A stretch of 21,384 nt of DNA, from the NCBI GenBank assembly GCA_035552395.1, contig DASZLL010000061.1:1-21384 (forward strand), in the 5' to 3' direction. Made by a program: the position numbers and the translations under genes. Source of the DNA: Bog-473 sp035552395. Its GTDB lineage: Bacteria > Actinomycetota > Acidimicrobiia > Acidimicrobiales > RAAP-2. The notes beneath the pieces were generated by a model. The model was not told where the DNA came from and did no database searches. It saw only the letters and a list, made by a program, of their open reading frames with translations. This document shows, in pieces, positions 6,705 through 14,580 of this stretch (positions are counted from its first letter, which is position 1; each line of letters begins with the position of its first letter).

Positions 6705-6718
6705 TAGAACAGATTCCA
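6705..6718 (-). promoter_or_regulatory. Candidate KstR-type operator
   Basis: The 14-mer TAGAACAGATTCCA matches the published KstR consensus TnnAACnnGTTnnA at every defined base except one (A for G at position 9). It is the only near match I noticed in the intergenic regions of the window, and it lies 52 nt upstream of the first gene of the DUF35/thiolase operon. It also sits inside a wider repeat AGAAC-N8-GTTCT (6706-6723). KstR is the TetR-family repressor of cholesterol catabolism in mycobacteria and rhodococci. A T-rich stretch just downstream on the minus strand (TATTTT) could be the -10 box it covers. The regulator gene is not in this window. Confidence 0.5.
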
Positions 6719-6745
6719 GTTCTGTGCCAGGTGCCCACCGCTGGC

Positions 6746-8254
6746 CTACCCCTCGCCCAGGTCGACCCCGGCGAGCAGCTGGGAGATGAAGGCCCGGTCG
6801 TTGAGGATCGGGACTTCCGAGACGAACATCCGGCCGTAGCGCTCGAAGTACATCAGCTGCTTGGCCAACAGGAAGGTGCCGCGGTCGAACTCCGACATCA
6901 GCCCGCCCGACTCGTCGGCCAGGCGCCGCACCCGGCGCTGGGTGCGCAGCCGCCGCACGATGGCCCGGACGCTGCGCTGCTGCGCCTCCGATCCCTGGGC
7001 CTTGGCCATCTGCAACTGGATCGTCTGCATGATCCCGGCCAGGCTGACCTCGCCGAACGGCCGGTTCAACGCCGGCTCGAGGACGGAGCGGAAGAACGCG
7101 GTGAGGTCGTCGCCCGAGAGCCCGACGGCCTCGCCGATGGCGGGCCCGTAGACGTCGGTGATGTGCTTCGTCACCACCGGCCACGCCGCCTCGTCCCCCA
7201 TGGCGGCCGACAGCAGCGAGATGAAGAAGCGGTGCGTCGACGGGTCGAGGCGCCCGACGATGCCCCAGTCGATGACGCCGATGCGCCCGTCGCGCAGCAG
7301 CATCATGTTGCCGGCGTGCACGTCGCCGTGGAAGGCGCCCCAGCGCACCGTCGTGAGGAAGAAGGCGCGCATCACCTCCTGCACCAAGGGAGTCGGATCG
7401 TGCCCGAGCTCCGCCACCTGGGCCAGGTCGTCGATGGGCACGCCGTCGAAGAACTCCATCGTGAGCACGTTGCGCCCCGACAGCTCGACGTAGGGCTCGG
7501 GCACCGCCATCAGCTTGAGGTCGAACTCGTTCTGCAGCCGCCGGAAGTGCACGAGCGAGCGCGCCTCGTTGCGCAGGTCCATCTCCTCGCCGATCTGGAC
7601 GCGGAAACCGTCGAGGACTTGCAGCACGTTGCCCGCCATCTGGTCACCGGTTTGGCGCACCAGGATCTCGAGCAGAGGCTGCATGAGGTCGAGGTCGGTC
7701 GCCACCACGTGCTCGACGTCGGGCCGCAGCACCTTCACCGCGACCACGCGCCCGTCGAGCAGGCGGGCGCGGTGCACCACGGCGATGGACGCCGTCCCGA
7801 TGGGCTCGGTCTCGAAATCGGCGAAGGCGTCGCGCAGCGAGAGCCCGAGGTCCTCCTCGACCCGTTGGCGCACGTCGGGGAAGGGCACCGGCGGGCCGGT
7901 GTCGAGGCAGGCTCGGAACTCGTCGGCCACGTCGTCGCCGAACATCCCGGGCGACGAGGCGATGATCTGGCCGAACTTCATGAACGTCCCGCCCAGGTCC
8001 TGGAAGCTCTTGCGCAACGGGCGGGCCAGTTGCGCGGCCGGCAGCGCGCCCTGGCGGATCGTGCGCAGCTGACGGATCGCCGTCGGGGTGAAGTGGACCG
8101 CCACCACCTTTGCGATCGTGCGGCCGCGGCGCAGCAGGTCGCGCGGTGTCGGATCGGGCAGCCGGCGCGGGTAGATCCGCGGCACGTCCTCGGTCAGCGG
8201 GGCGCGCAACTGGGGTGCGCGGTCCGTCGGTGTGTCGGCCGCGCCTGAGGTCAC
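6746..8254 (-). CDS. ABC1/UbiB-family atypical protein kinase-like protein
   Basis: A 502-residue ABC1 (ADCK/UbiB) protein. Landmarks are the KxGQ motif K93-F-G-Q96, the Ala-rich-loop equivalent GTAS (153-156), the VAVKV lysine K174, the HGDVHAGN catalytic loop (309-316; D311, N316) and DWG for DFG (329-331). Members support ubiquinone or other isoprenoid lipid synthesis, mainly as ATPases. In actinobacteria the exact role is unknown. Unlike UbiB of proteobacteria, no strong C-terminal TM pair is evident. The start is GTG at 8254, with no clear SD. It ends 92 nt before the DUF35 operon and follows the SRPBCC gene by 72 nt on the same strand. Confidence 0.9.
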   Translation of the reverse strand: MTSGAADTPTDRAPQLRAPLTEDVPRIYPRRLPDPTPRDLLRRGRTIAKVVAVHFTPTAIRQLRTIRQGALPAAQLARPLRKSFQDLGGTFMKFGQIIASSPGMFGDDVADEFRACLDTGPPVPFPDVRQRVEEDLGLSLRDAFADFETEPIGTASIAVVHRARLLDGRVVAVKVLRPDVEHVVATDLDLMQPLLEILVRQTGDQMAGNVLQVLDGFRVQIGEEMDLRNEARSLVHFRRLQNEFDLKLMAVPEPYVELSGRNVLTMEFFDGVPIDDLAQVAELGHDPTPLVQEVMRAFFLTTVRWGAFHGDVHAGNMMLLRDGRIGVIDWGIVGRLDPSTHRFFISLLSAAMGDEAAWPVVTKHITDVYGPAIGEAVGLSGDDLTAFFRSVLEPALNRPFGEVSLAGIMQTIQLQMAKAQGSEAQQRSVRAIVRRLRTQRRVRRLADESGGLMSEFDRGTFLLAKQLMYFERYGRMFVSEVPILNDRAFISQLLAGVDLGEG

Positions 8255-8326
8255 GCGGTCAGGGTAGGCGAGTGATGGGCGCGCCCACCCATCCCCTGGT
8301 CGGCGCGGCGCGCCGCCCGGGAGCGC

Positions 8327-8707
8327 CTAGGAGAACGCGTTCTCCAGCGAGGCCAGCGCGGCCTTGTACGTGTCGCCGAAGATCGGCGCCATCTCGTCGG
8401 GGGTGACGGCGTAGGCCCACGTGACCTTGGAGCCGTCGCCCTCGGGCTCGACGGTGATGGTCGCCGTGTGACTGTCGATCGGCACGCCGTCGACGACCGC
8501 ATACGAGATGGTACGCGTGGCGTCGTCTCGCGACACCAGCCGCTCCCGGATCTCCATACCGAACATGCCGATGATGCGGTCGTCGCCCTCGAGGCGGAAC
8601 GAGTCGATGCCGGGGAAGAAGTCCCCGACACCGCCGAAGTCGCCGACCTTCTCCCACACCACGTCCGGTGCGGCACCGACCGTCACGTCCACTGCGCCTT
8701 CTGCCAT
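8327..8707 (-). CDS. SRPBCC (START/Bet v1-like) superfamily protein
   Basis: A 126-residue single-domain protein with the SRPBCC pattern. A first strand (AVDVTVGAAPDVVWEKVGDF, 5-24) is followed by the helix-grip entry GGVGDFFPGI (25-34), central strands (ISYAVVDG, 67-74; ATITVEPEGDGSKVTWAYAV, 82-101) and a long C-terminal helix (FGDTYKAALASLENAF). The fold forms a hydrophobic cavity for lipids, polyketides or similar ligands; here the ligand is unknown. AGGAGG lies 5 nt before the ATG at 8707. It is divergent from the aldo/keto reductase across a 101-bp gap that must hold both promoters. Confidence 0.83.
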   Translation of the reverse strand: MAEGAVDVTVGAAPDVVWEKVGDFGGVGDFFPGIDSFRLEGDDRIIGMFGMEIRERLVSRDDATRTISYAVVDGVPIDSHTATITVEPEGDGSKVTWAYAVTPDEMAPIFGDTYKAALASLENAFS

Positions 8708-8808
8708 GGTTGCCTCCTCGCTCGCAAAGTCCTCAACCCGAAGTCGCCGGGTACAGTACAGCGCAGCTGGTGCGGCCGCTGGTTCCGGTCGTCGGAAGGG
8801 AGCTCGCA

Positions 8809-9732
8809 GTGGAGACGCGCACGATCGGCTCGTTCAAGGTGAGCGTCGTCGGGCTGGGCTGCAACAACTTCGGCATGCGCATCGGGCGCAAGGAGACCGA
8901 CGCCGTGGTGGGCGCCGCGCTCGATGCCGGCATCACGCTCTTCGACACCGCAGACATCTATGGAGGGACCAAGAGCGAGACCTATCTCGGGGCGGCGCTC
9001 GGGTCCCGACGTGAAGAGATCGTCCTGGCCTCCAAGTTCGGCGCGCCGTACGAGGGCCACGAGGGCGGCGCGTCAGCGACCTACATCCGCACCGCCGTCG
9101 AGGACAGCCTGGCGCGCCTCGGCACCGACCACATCGACCTGTACCAGCTGCACTTCCCCGACCCGAAGACGCCCATCGCCGAGACGATCGGTGCGCTGTC
9201 CGCGCTCGTCGCCCAGGGCAAGATCCGCGAGTTCGGTTGCTCCAACTTCAACGCCCAACAACTTCAGGAAGCGGCCGACGCCACGCCGCCCCCGGGGGCG
9301 GGCTTCGTCAGCGTGCAGAACCAATACAACATCCTCCACCGCGAGCCCGAGAGCGGCGTCCTCGGAGAGTGCGAGCGCTTGGGCCTCGCCTTCCTCCCCT
9401 TCTTCCCCCTCGCCAGCGGGCTGCTCAGCGGCAAGTACCACCGGGGCGAACCGCCGCCGGAGGGGACCCGACTCGCCGCCATGGGCGACCGGGCGGCGAC
9501 CCAGCTGACCGACGAGCGCCTCGCCCAGGTGGCCTCGTTGGACGAGCTGGCGCAACGCAACGGGCACACCGTGCTCGAGCTCGCCTTCGGCTGGCTCCTC
9601 ACGCGCCCGGCCGTCGCATCGGTGATCGCCGGCGCCACCCGGCCCGAGCAGGTGGCGGCGAACGTCGCGGCGGGGCAATGGATCCCGGGCGACGACGTGC
9701 TGCGCGAAGTCGACGCCATCGCGCCCCGCTAG
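8809..9732 (+). CDS. Aldo/keto reductase
   Basis: A 307-residue NAD(P)H-dependent aldo/keto reductase, a TIM-barrel enzyme reducing aldehydes or ketones. The catalytic tetrad is complete: D46 and Y51 (FDTADIYGG), K76 (LASKFG) and H115 (YQLHFPD). CSNFN in the middle and SVIAGATRPEQVAAN near the C-terminus form the usual cofactor site. The GTG start at 8809 is chosen because GGAAGGGAG (8794-8802) sits just upstream, and the 47-codon longer version would overlap the divergent SRPBCC gene. Its TAG stop and that of the convergent membrane gene share the palindrome CTAG. The substrate is not predictable. Confidence 0.92.
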   Translation: METRTIGSFKVSVVGLGCNNFGMRIGRKETDAVVGAALDAGITLFDTADIYGGTKSETYLGAALGSRREEIVLASKFGAPYEGHEGGASATYIRTAVEDSLARLGTDHIDLYQLHFPDPKTPIAETIGALSALVAQGKIREFGCSNFNAQQLQEAADATPPPGAGFVSVQNQYNILHREPESGVLGECERLGLAFLPFFPLASGLLSGKYHRGEPPPEGTRLAAMGDRAATQLTDERLAQVASLDELAQRNGHTVLELAFGWLLTRPAVASVIAGATRPEQVAANVAAGQWIPGDDVLREVDAIAPR

Positions 9733-10259
9733 GAGGCGGTCGCCTCGCTCCTCGCCGCTGCTTCTGCGGTCGCGTGGCTCCCGCGCGCGTTGCGCCGGGC
9801 CCCCACCGGCGCCAGGTGCACCAAGAGGTTGTAGGTGACCACGGCGATGGCGAGATGCATCACCATCAGGACGGCGACGGCGTGTGCCGGCTGCCCCTTG
9901 TGCCAGATCCACACATCGGGCAGCCACAGCACGAACGTCACCAAGATCGCCAAGCGAAAGAACAGCCAGCGCGGTGCCGAGCTGATCCGCGTCACCACGG
10001 GCCATGCGCAGCACGCGATGAGCACGCCCACCACCGTCAGCTTGGCGTAGTCGGAAAACTGGAAGTGGCTGTACCCTTTGGTCGCGGGATACAGGTGCGT
10101 CCCGATCGCCACCAGCGCGGCGTCAGCCGCCAGCGACAAGCCGATCGACAGCACGGTGGCCACAGCGAGGCGCCACCACTGCGGTTGGCGATGCGCCGGG
10201 GCGAAGTCGACGCGGACCCAGGACAGGACGCGCTGCACGACGTCGGGGGAAGCGGCCAT
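9729..10259 (-). CDS. Four-TM membrane protein of unknown function
   Basis: A 176-residue protein with four probable TM helices (about 30-53, 71-90, 98-119 and 127-149), a basic N-terminal tail, and an Ala/Glu/Arg-rich cytoplasmic C-terminus. Size and helix pattern resemble DUF6069-type actinobacterial membrane proteins, but I cannot assign the family firmly. WHKGQPAHAVAVLMVMH (119-135) carries several His at the start of TM4. The ATG is at 10259 with no strong SD. It converges on the aldo/keto reductase with overlapping stops, and is 86 nt from the next upstream gene on the same strand. Confidence 0.7.
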   Translation of the reverse strand: MAASPDVVQRVLSWVRVDFAPAHRQPQWWRLAVATVLSIGLSLAADAALVAIGTHLYPATKGYSHFQFSDYAKLTVVGVLIACCAWPVVTRISSAPRWLFFRLAILVTFVLWLPDVWIWHKGQPAHAVAVLMVMHLAIAVVTYNLLVHLAPVGARRNARGSHATAEAAARSEATAS

Positions 10260-10345
10260 GCATTCCAGGCTACGGAAGCGAACGGCCCCGCCGGATCAGC
10301 CCTGAGGCGGAATCGGGCGGTCGGCCGTCATCCTTTGGGGCGAAT

Positions 10346-12388
10346 TCAGCCGACGTTCCTCTGTCCCATTGACTCCATGACGGCCGCCTCCACAATCTGG
10401 ATATCAGGCGGCTGAATCGCCAGCGGCCCGCCCGCCACCGGCACCTGCCACACCATCGAGAGGTACGGCGTCGGCGCCAGCACCGAGCCGGCCGCGCACG
10501 GCGGGTAGCCCGTGATGGCGAGCGGCATGGCCGGGTCGACGGTGCCCGAGCCGCAGACCTGGGTGCGGCGGTGCCACTGCACGAGCGCGCCGTACGGCAT
10601 CGGCACCGACGTCTCACTCGCCGGCAGGACGTAGAACGCGCCGGCGAGCACCTGCTGGCCCGACGGCGTGGCCGCGTAAACCAGGCCGTCGACGTGCTGC
10701 GGATCGAGCGTGCGCCGAGCGGCCGCGTTGGCGGCCACGATCTGCGGGTTCACGTAGTACGCGACGGGGTAGTCGGTCGGTGAGGCGACGACGTATCCAG
10801 CGGCCACCGCCTCGAACGGGTTGGCGTACTGCGCCACGGCGGCGCTCGTCTGCTGCACGTACTGCTGCGCCGCGATGTCCTCGCCCGACGTGAGCCGCGC
10901 CGCGCACCCGCTCACCGCCATGCGGATGTCACTCGGCCCGTTGTTGCCCTCGTTCAACAACTGCTGCGCCTCGGCCTGCGGGATGGCGGGGCCGGTGTAG
11001 TGCCAGTTGGGCTTCGTCGTGTTGAAGCCCGCCGCCGCGCTGGCGTCCGCGCCGTTCATGTTCATGCTGGCGCCGGGGCTGGTGCCCATGACCATCAAGG
11101 GGGAGTTGGCCAAATCAAGGCCGGAGATCTGCAGCCCGTTCTGGTGTGGGCGACACGTGGCCGTCGTGACCGACTCGTTCGACGACGCCGCCGGGCCGCT
11201 GCCGCCGGCGCCGCTTGCGCTGCCGCCCATGACCATGCCCCCCATGGCCGCGCTGGTGGACTCCGCTGGGGCGACGGGATAGCTCGCCGCGATGGCAAGC
11301 GCTGCACCGAGGCCGGCGAGGCCGAGGACGCCGACCGCCGGGATCCGCCGCAGGATGTCGCCGGCGGGCGAACGCCATTCCGCCTTCGACGCGATCACGG
11401 TGGGCGTCATCGCCAGAGCCAGGACGATGATGATCGGCCCAGTGTTCGGGTCGGTGTCGTTGCCGGTGAACAGGTTGCCCACCAGGCCCTGGCCCGCGAT
11501 CCAGAGGGCAAGGGAGAAGACGGCGCCGAGGGCGAGGAAGACGCCGGGGCGGCGGGCGATCAGCGGGCCGAGGCCGATGATGACGGAGAGGAGGGCCAGG
11601 ATCCAGGCCGTCAGGGTGCCCGAAGTGGAGAACAGGTTGCCCAGATCGGTCAGGAAGTGGGCGTACCAGCCCGGCTGCCCGTCCGCCATCCCAACGATGG
11701 CGCTCTGCACGGATGTGATGGTGCGGTTGTCGGGGAGCAGGAAGAGGACGGCGGCCAGTGACCAGTAGCCGGACCAGACGACGAGCGGCGTGATGGAGCG
11801 GCCGATGCCCTGGGCGGCGGCGGAGGTGGCGATGCCGGTGGGGCGGTCGCTCCAATCGGGGGCGTAGCGGCGGGGCGGGCGAGGCCAGGCCATGAGTCCG
11901 AGGAGCCCGTAGATGAGGACCGAGCCGGGCGCGCCGGTCAGGGCGCTGGCCGTGCCGGTCAGGAGCATGCCCAGGCCCTCGCCGATGAGCCAGACGCCGA
12001 GGACCCACACGAACGAGACCGCGAGCGCTGGTTTGGCCGTCCGTCTGAACAGGAGGCCGATGCCGATGGCGAGCTGGATCAGCGCGAAGAACGTGTTCCA
12101 GACGGCGATGTCGGGGCTGAGGAAGTGCCCGATGTGGGTGATCAGGTCGCCGATGACGAAGGGCTGCCCGGTGGCGTTGGGGAGGATGAAGGAGTTGACG
12201 AAGCCCTGGCCGAACATGAACGGCTGGAATTGGAGAGCCGCATCGAGGATCCAGAGGAGGCCGAGCACGACCTGGAGCGTCCGCTGGGTGCGCAGGATCG
12301 GCGGGATGTCCCAATCAGCCCGGGCCTCGGCCTCGGACTCGGAATCCGCCGGCGTCTGCGGCGCTGCGTGCGCGGTGTCCACGTCCAT
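10346..12388 (-). CDS. Multi-TM (DoxX-like) protein fused to an exported C-terminal domain
   Basis: A 680-residue protein. Residues 1-34 are cytoplasmic. About 36-370 contain eight or nine TM helices; the opening LQVVLGLLWILDAALQFQPFMFG resembles DoxX-like membrane families in actinobacteria. A Gly/Met/Ser linker (380-405) then leads to a soluble domain (about 408-675) with four Cys (412, 495, 612, 631) that could form two disulfides outside the cell. I do not recognise this domain. ATG at 12388 is preferred over one at 12538, since the longer N-terminus is Arg-rich low-complexity sequence and would overlap the GH18 gene. It lies 82 nt downstream of GH18 on the same strand. Function is unknown. 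Confidence 0.75.
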   Translation of the reverse strand: MDVDTAHAAPQTPADSESEAEARADWDIPPILRTQRTLQVVLGLLWILDAALQFQPFMFGQGFVNSFILPNATGQPFVIGDLITHIGHFLSPDIAVWNTFFALIQLAIGIGLLFRRTAKPALAVSFVWVLGVWLIGEGLGMLLTGTASALTGAPGSVLIYGLLGLMAWPRPPRRYAPDWSDRPTGIATSAAAQGIGRSITPLVVWSGYWSLAAVLFLLPDNRTITSVQSAIVGMADGQPGWYAHFLTDLGNLFSTSGTLTAWILALLSVIIGLGPLIARRPGVFLALGAVFSLALWIAGQGLVGNLFTGNDTDPNTGPIIIVLALAMTPTVIASKAEWRSPAGDILRRIPAVGVLGLAGLGAALAIAASYPVAPAESTSAAMGGMVMGGSASGAGGSGPAASSNESVTTATCRPHQNGLQISGLDLANSPLMVMGTSPGASMNMNGADASAAAGFNTTKPNWHYTGPAIPQAEAQQLLNEGNNGPSDIRMAVSGCAARLTSGEDIAAQQYVQQTSAAVAQYANPFEAVAAGYVVASPTDYPVAYYVNPQIVAANAAARRTLDPQHVDGLVYAATPSGQQVLAGAFYVLPASETSVPMPYGALVQWHRRTQVCGSGTVDPAMPLAITGYPPCAAGSVLAPTPYLSMVWQVPVAGGPLAIQPPDIQIVEAAVMESMGQRNVG

Positions 12389-12470
12389 CGGTCTACGGGC
12401 CACGCTATCGGCCGGATTCCCGGCCCTTGGGTCGGTTCGGCGGTCGGCCTGGACGGACCGGGCCACAGGG

Positions 12471-14420
12471 CTACGGGAGCAGGAAGTCCTGGGTGATGCA
12501 GTTGGTCGGCGTCGCCGCGACCGCCACCGCCGGGCCAATCAAGTTGGTGAAGACGTCGAGCGTGGTGCCGTTGAGGCACGAATAGGCGGGCACATTCGAC
12601 TGGAAGTTCGTTACCTGGCCGGCGACGGCGAGGCGGTCCACCTGACTGGGGTCGACCGCGGTGAGGGTCGCGGTCTTCCCGGTGCGCACCGCGGTGATGA
12701 ACGGCGCCGCCGTCGTGCTCGTGGTCGAGGCGGCGGACGGAGGAGCGCCCGACGAGGGTGCCGCTGCGGACGGGTGGGTGGTCGTCGTGTCCGGGGCGGC
12801 GACCGCGGTCGGCCCGCCGGCGCCCGGGGCGCCTGGCGCGGGGGCGCCGGGAGCGGGCGAAGAGGAGGTGGCCTGGGGACCCGTCCCTGGTGGTGCTCCC
12901 GGCGAAATGCCGTCGAGCGCCGCGATCATCTGGGCGTCGTTGCTCTCCATGCCCAGGGCCCAAATACCGACGCCGCGTGCGTTGAAGTGCGCAGCCAGCT
13001 GCGACACGTCGAACAGCCCGTTGAGGCCTTCGTAGTACGACTCGTGCCATTGGTTGCCGACCTGGTAGCTCGTCCAGGCGGTGTCGGTGACCGGATCCCA
13101 GTACTGGGGTCCGTTCGCCGCGGCCTGCGAGTCGGCGATGTCGTTGGCGCCGCCAGTCGCCCCGGCCGCCATGGTCCCGTTGTTGGTCGGCCAGTCGATC
13201 CCGAAGAAGGGCACGCCCAGGATGACCTTGGACGCCGGCACGGCCGACGTGTACTGCTGGAGGGTCCTCAAGCTGCTGAATTGTCCGCTCGTGAGCGGCG
13301 AAGCGGCGGTCGGCGAGGCCTGCAGGTTGAGCTCGTAGTCCATGACGAAGAAGGCGTCGACCACTTGTCCCAGCGCGGGGATGTTGTAGAAGCCACCCGT
13401 GTCGCCGGCCGACGAGGCGTAGGTGTCCATCGTGATCTGCCAGTGCGGGTCGGCCGCTCGCAACGAGCCGGATACCGACGTGATGAGGTTGGTCAAGCCG
13501 GCCTGGTCGCTGCTGCCGTCGCCTTCGAAGTCGAAGTTCACGCCATCGAGCGATTTGGCCTGCAGGAGCGGGATCAGTGCCGAGGAGAGCGTGCCGGCGG
13601 CCGTGGGCGACGAGGTGACCGCGTTTAACGAGCCCTGGTCGAAGTCGGTCACGGTGAGCACGACCCGCTCGCCGGCGGCGTGGGCGCGGGTGATCAGGTT
13701 GGCCAGGTCCTGGCTCTGGAAGCCGTCCCAGCCCGAGCCGCCCTCGTCGAGCGTGCCGTTGGCGTTCACGTCGATGGAGAAGTAGGCGATCGTGGACAGG
13801 CCGGTGATGTTGAAGGTCCCCGACTGGGGCAGCGTCCAGTAGGGCGCGAACGCGAAGTTTTCGCGTGCGGCCAGGGGCGGCTGGTTCACCAGCGATGCCG
13901 GCGCCGCCGTGGGAGGTGCGGTGGCGGGCGCGAGTTTGATGCGGGCGCCGGCTCCCAGCATCTTGAGCGCGTTGCCCTGTGTCTCGCTGAACGTGGCGCT
14001 GGCGTCGTGCCCGTGGCGGTGGGCGTTGGACGCCGCGGCCGAGCGGTGCGGGTCACCGGACGAGCTCGATGGCGCGGTGCCGATGATGAACCCGAAGCAC
14101 AGCATGGCCAGGCAGAAGACCGATGCTGCGATGACCGGCGCCCTTCGCTTGATCCGCTTCACCACGTTGGCGTGCGTGAAGGCGATGGTTGCGGCGGCGG
14201 TGCGGGCGAAGAAGGCGGGGGTCGTGGCGCCACCACCTCCTTGGACGGCGGGGTCTGGGTGCGCGGCGTGCCGTCCACCTTCTTGGGCGGGGGGTGTCGG
14301 GTGAGCGGCGTGCTGAGGCGGCTTGGTCCCGGGCGCGATGCTTCGCAGCACTTCCCTACCCACCCCTCTCAGGTTCCGCCCCCTGGCGTGGTGGGCCAGC
14401 TTCCTCCGAGCCAGCGCCAT
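12471..14420 (-). CDS. Membrane-anchored GH18 (chitinase-like) glycosidase, start uncertain
   Basis: Up to 649 residues. A TM anchor (96-113) is followed by a His-rich stretch (134-138), a GH18 barrel (about 185-505), a Pro/Ala/Gly/Thr linker (506-572) and a small C-terminal domain with two Cys (615, 641). The GH18 active-site motif is D292-G-V-N-F-D297-F-E299. The acid/base Glu and middle Asp are present, but the first Asp of DxDxE is Asn, as in YaaH-like cell-wall/spore GH18 proteins. It may cut peptidoglycan-type or GlcNAc polymers outside the cell. Residues 1-85 look non-coding (repetitive HAAHP, no similarity seen), so the true start may be GTG at 14165, just before the anchor. No good SD precedes either start. 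Confidence 0.8.
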   Translation of the reverse strand: MALARRKLAHHARGRNLRGVGREVLRSIAPGTKPPQHAAHPTPPAQEGGRHAAHPDPAVQGGGGATTPAFFARTAAATIAFTHANVVKRIKRRAPVIAASVFCLAMLCFGFIIGTAPSSSSGDPHRSAAASNAHRHGHDASATFSETQGNALKMLGAGARIKLAPATAPPTAAPASLVNQPPLAARENFAFAPYWTLPQSGTFNITGLSTIAYFSIDVNANGTLDEGGSGWDGFQSQDLANLITRAHAAGERVVLTVTDFDQGSLNAVTSSPTAAGTLSSALIPLLQAKSLDGVNFDFEGDGSSDQAGLTNLITSVSGSLRAADPHWQITMDTYASSAGDTGGFYNIPALGQVVDAFFVMDYELNLQASPTAASPLTSGQFSSLRTLQQYTSAVPASKVILGVPFFGIDWPTNNGTMAAGATGGANDIADSQAAANGPQYWDPVTDTAWTSYQVGNQWHESYYEGLNGLFDVSQLAAHFNARGVGIWALGMESNDAQMIAALDGISPGAPPGTGPQATSSSPAPGAPAPGAPGAGGPTAVAAPDTTTTHPSAAAPSSGAPPSAASTTSTTAAPFITAVRTGKTATLTAVDPSQVDRLAVAGQVTNFQSNVPAYSCLNGTTLDVFTNLIGPAVAVAATPTNCITQDFLLP

Positions 14421-14425
14421 CCTTC

Positions 14426-14495
14426 GGGAAACACCGGCGCTTGGAGAATCTCACGGTCCGACGACGGGAACGCCGGATGCCGATCGGCGTTTCCC
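14426..14495 (-). promoter_or_regulatory. Repeats giving mutually exclusive hairpins in the GH18 leader
   Basis: On the plus strand gggaaacacc (14426-14435) and gggaacgccg (14466-14475) are near-direct repeats. Each is complementary to cggcgtttccc (14485-14495). The local pair forms a hairpin with a 9-nt loop and one bulged base; the distal pair has one G-U. RNA of either strand could switch between the two. The minus-strand transcript leads into GH18, and the plus strand leads toward the DUF222-HNH gene. No known riboswitch was identified with confidence. Confidence 0.35.
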
Positions 14496-14580
14496 CAGCT
14501 CGGACTCGTTCGCGAACCGGCCGATTCCCAAGTGCCGGCGGTAAGGCGCCTCACTGGGTCGAGGAGAATTCGGAATCGAG

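Noticed and set aside
6677..8248. 523-codon plus-strand open frame
   Set aside because: Antisense to the ABC1 kinase gene, which has clear motifs; low-complexity translation.
12389..12538. Longer N-terminus for the membrane-fusion gene
   Set aside because: Arg/Ser-rich sequence overlapping the GH18 3' end, with no support beyond being open.
11913..13628. 571-codon plus-strand open frame
   Set aside because: Antisense to the membrane-fusion and GH18 genes; no recognisable domain.
14150..14580. c-di-AMP (ydaO) riboswitch upstream of GH18
   Set aside because: Only the GAGCTGGGGAA-like piece was seen; the conserved GACAGCTAAC-type element was not found, so it is kept as a hypothesis in the findings, not called as a feature.
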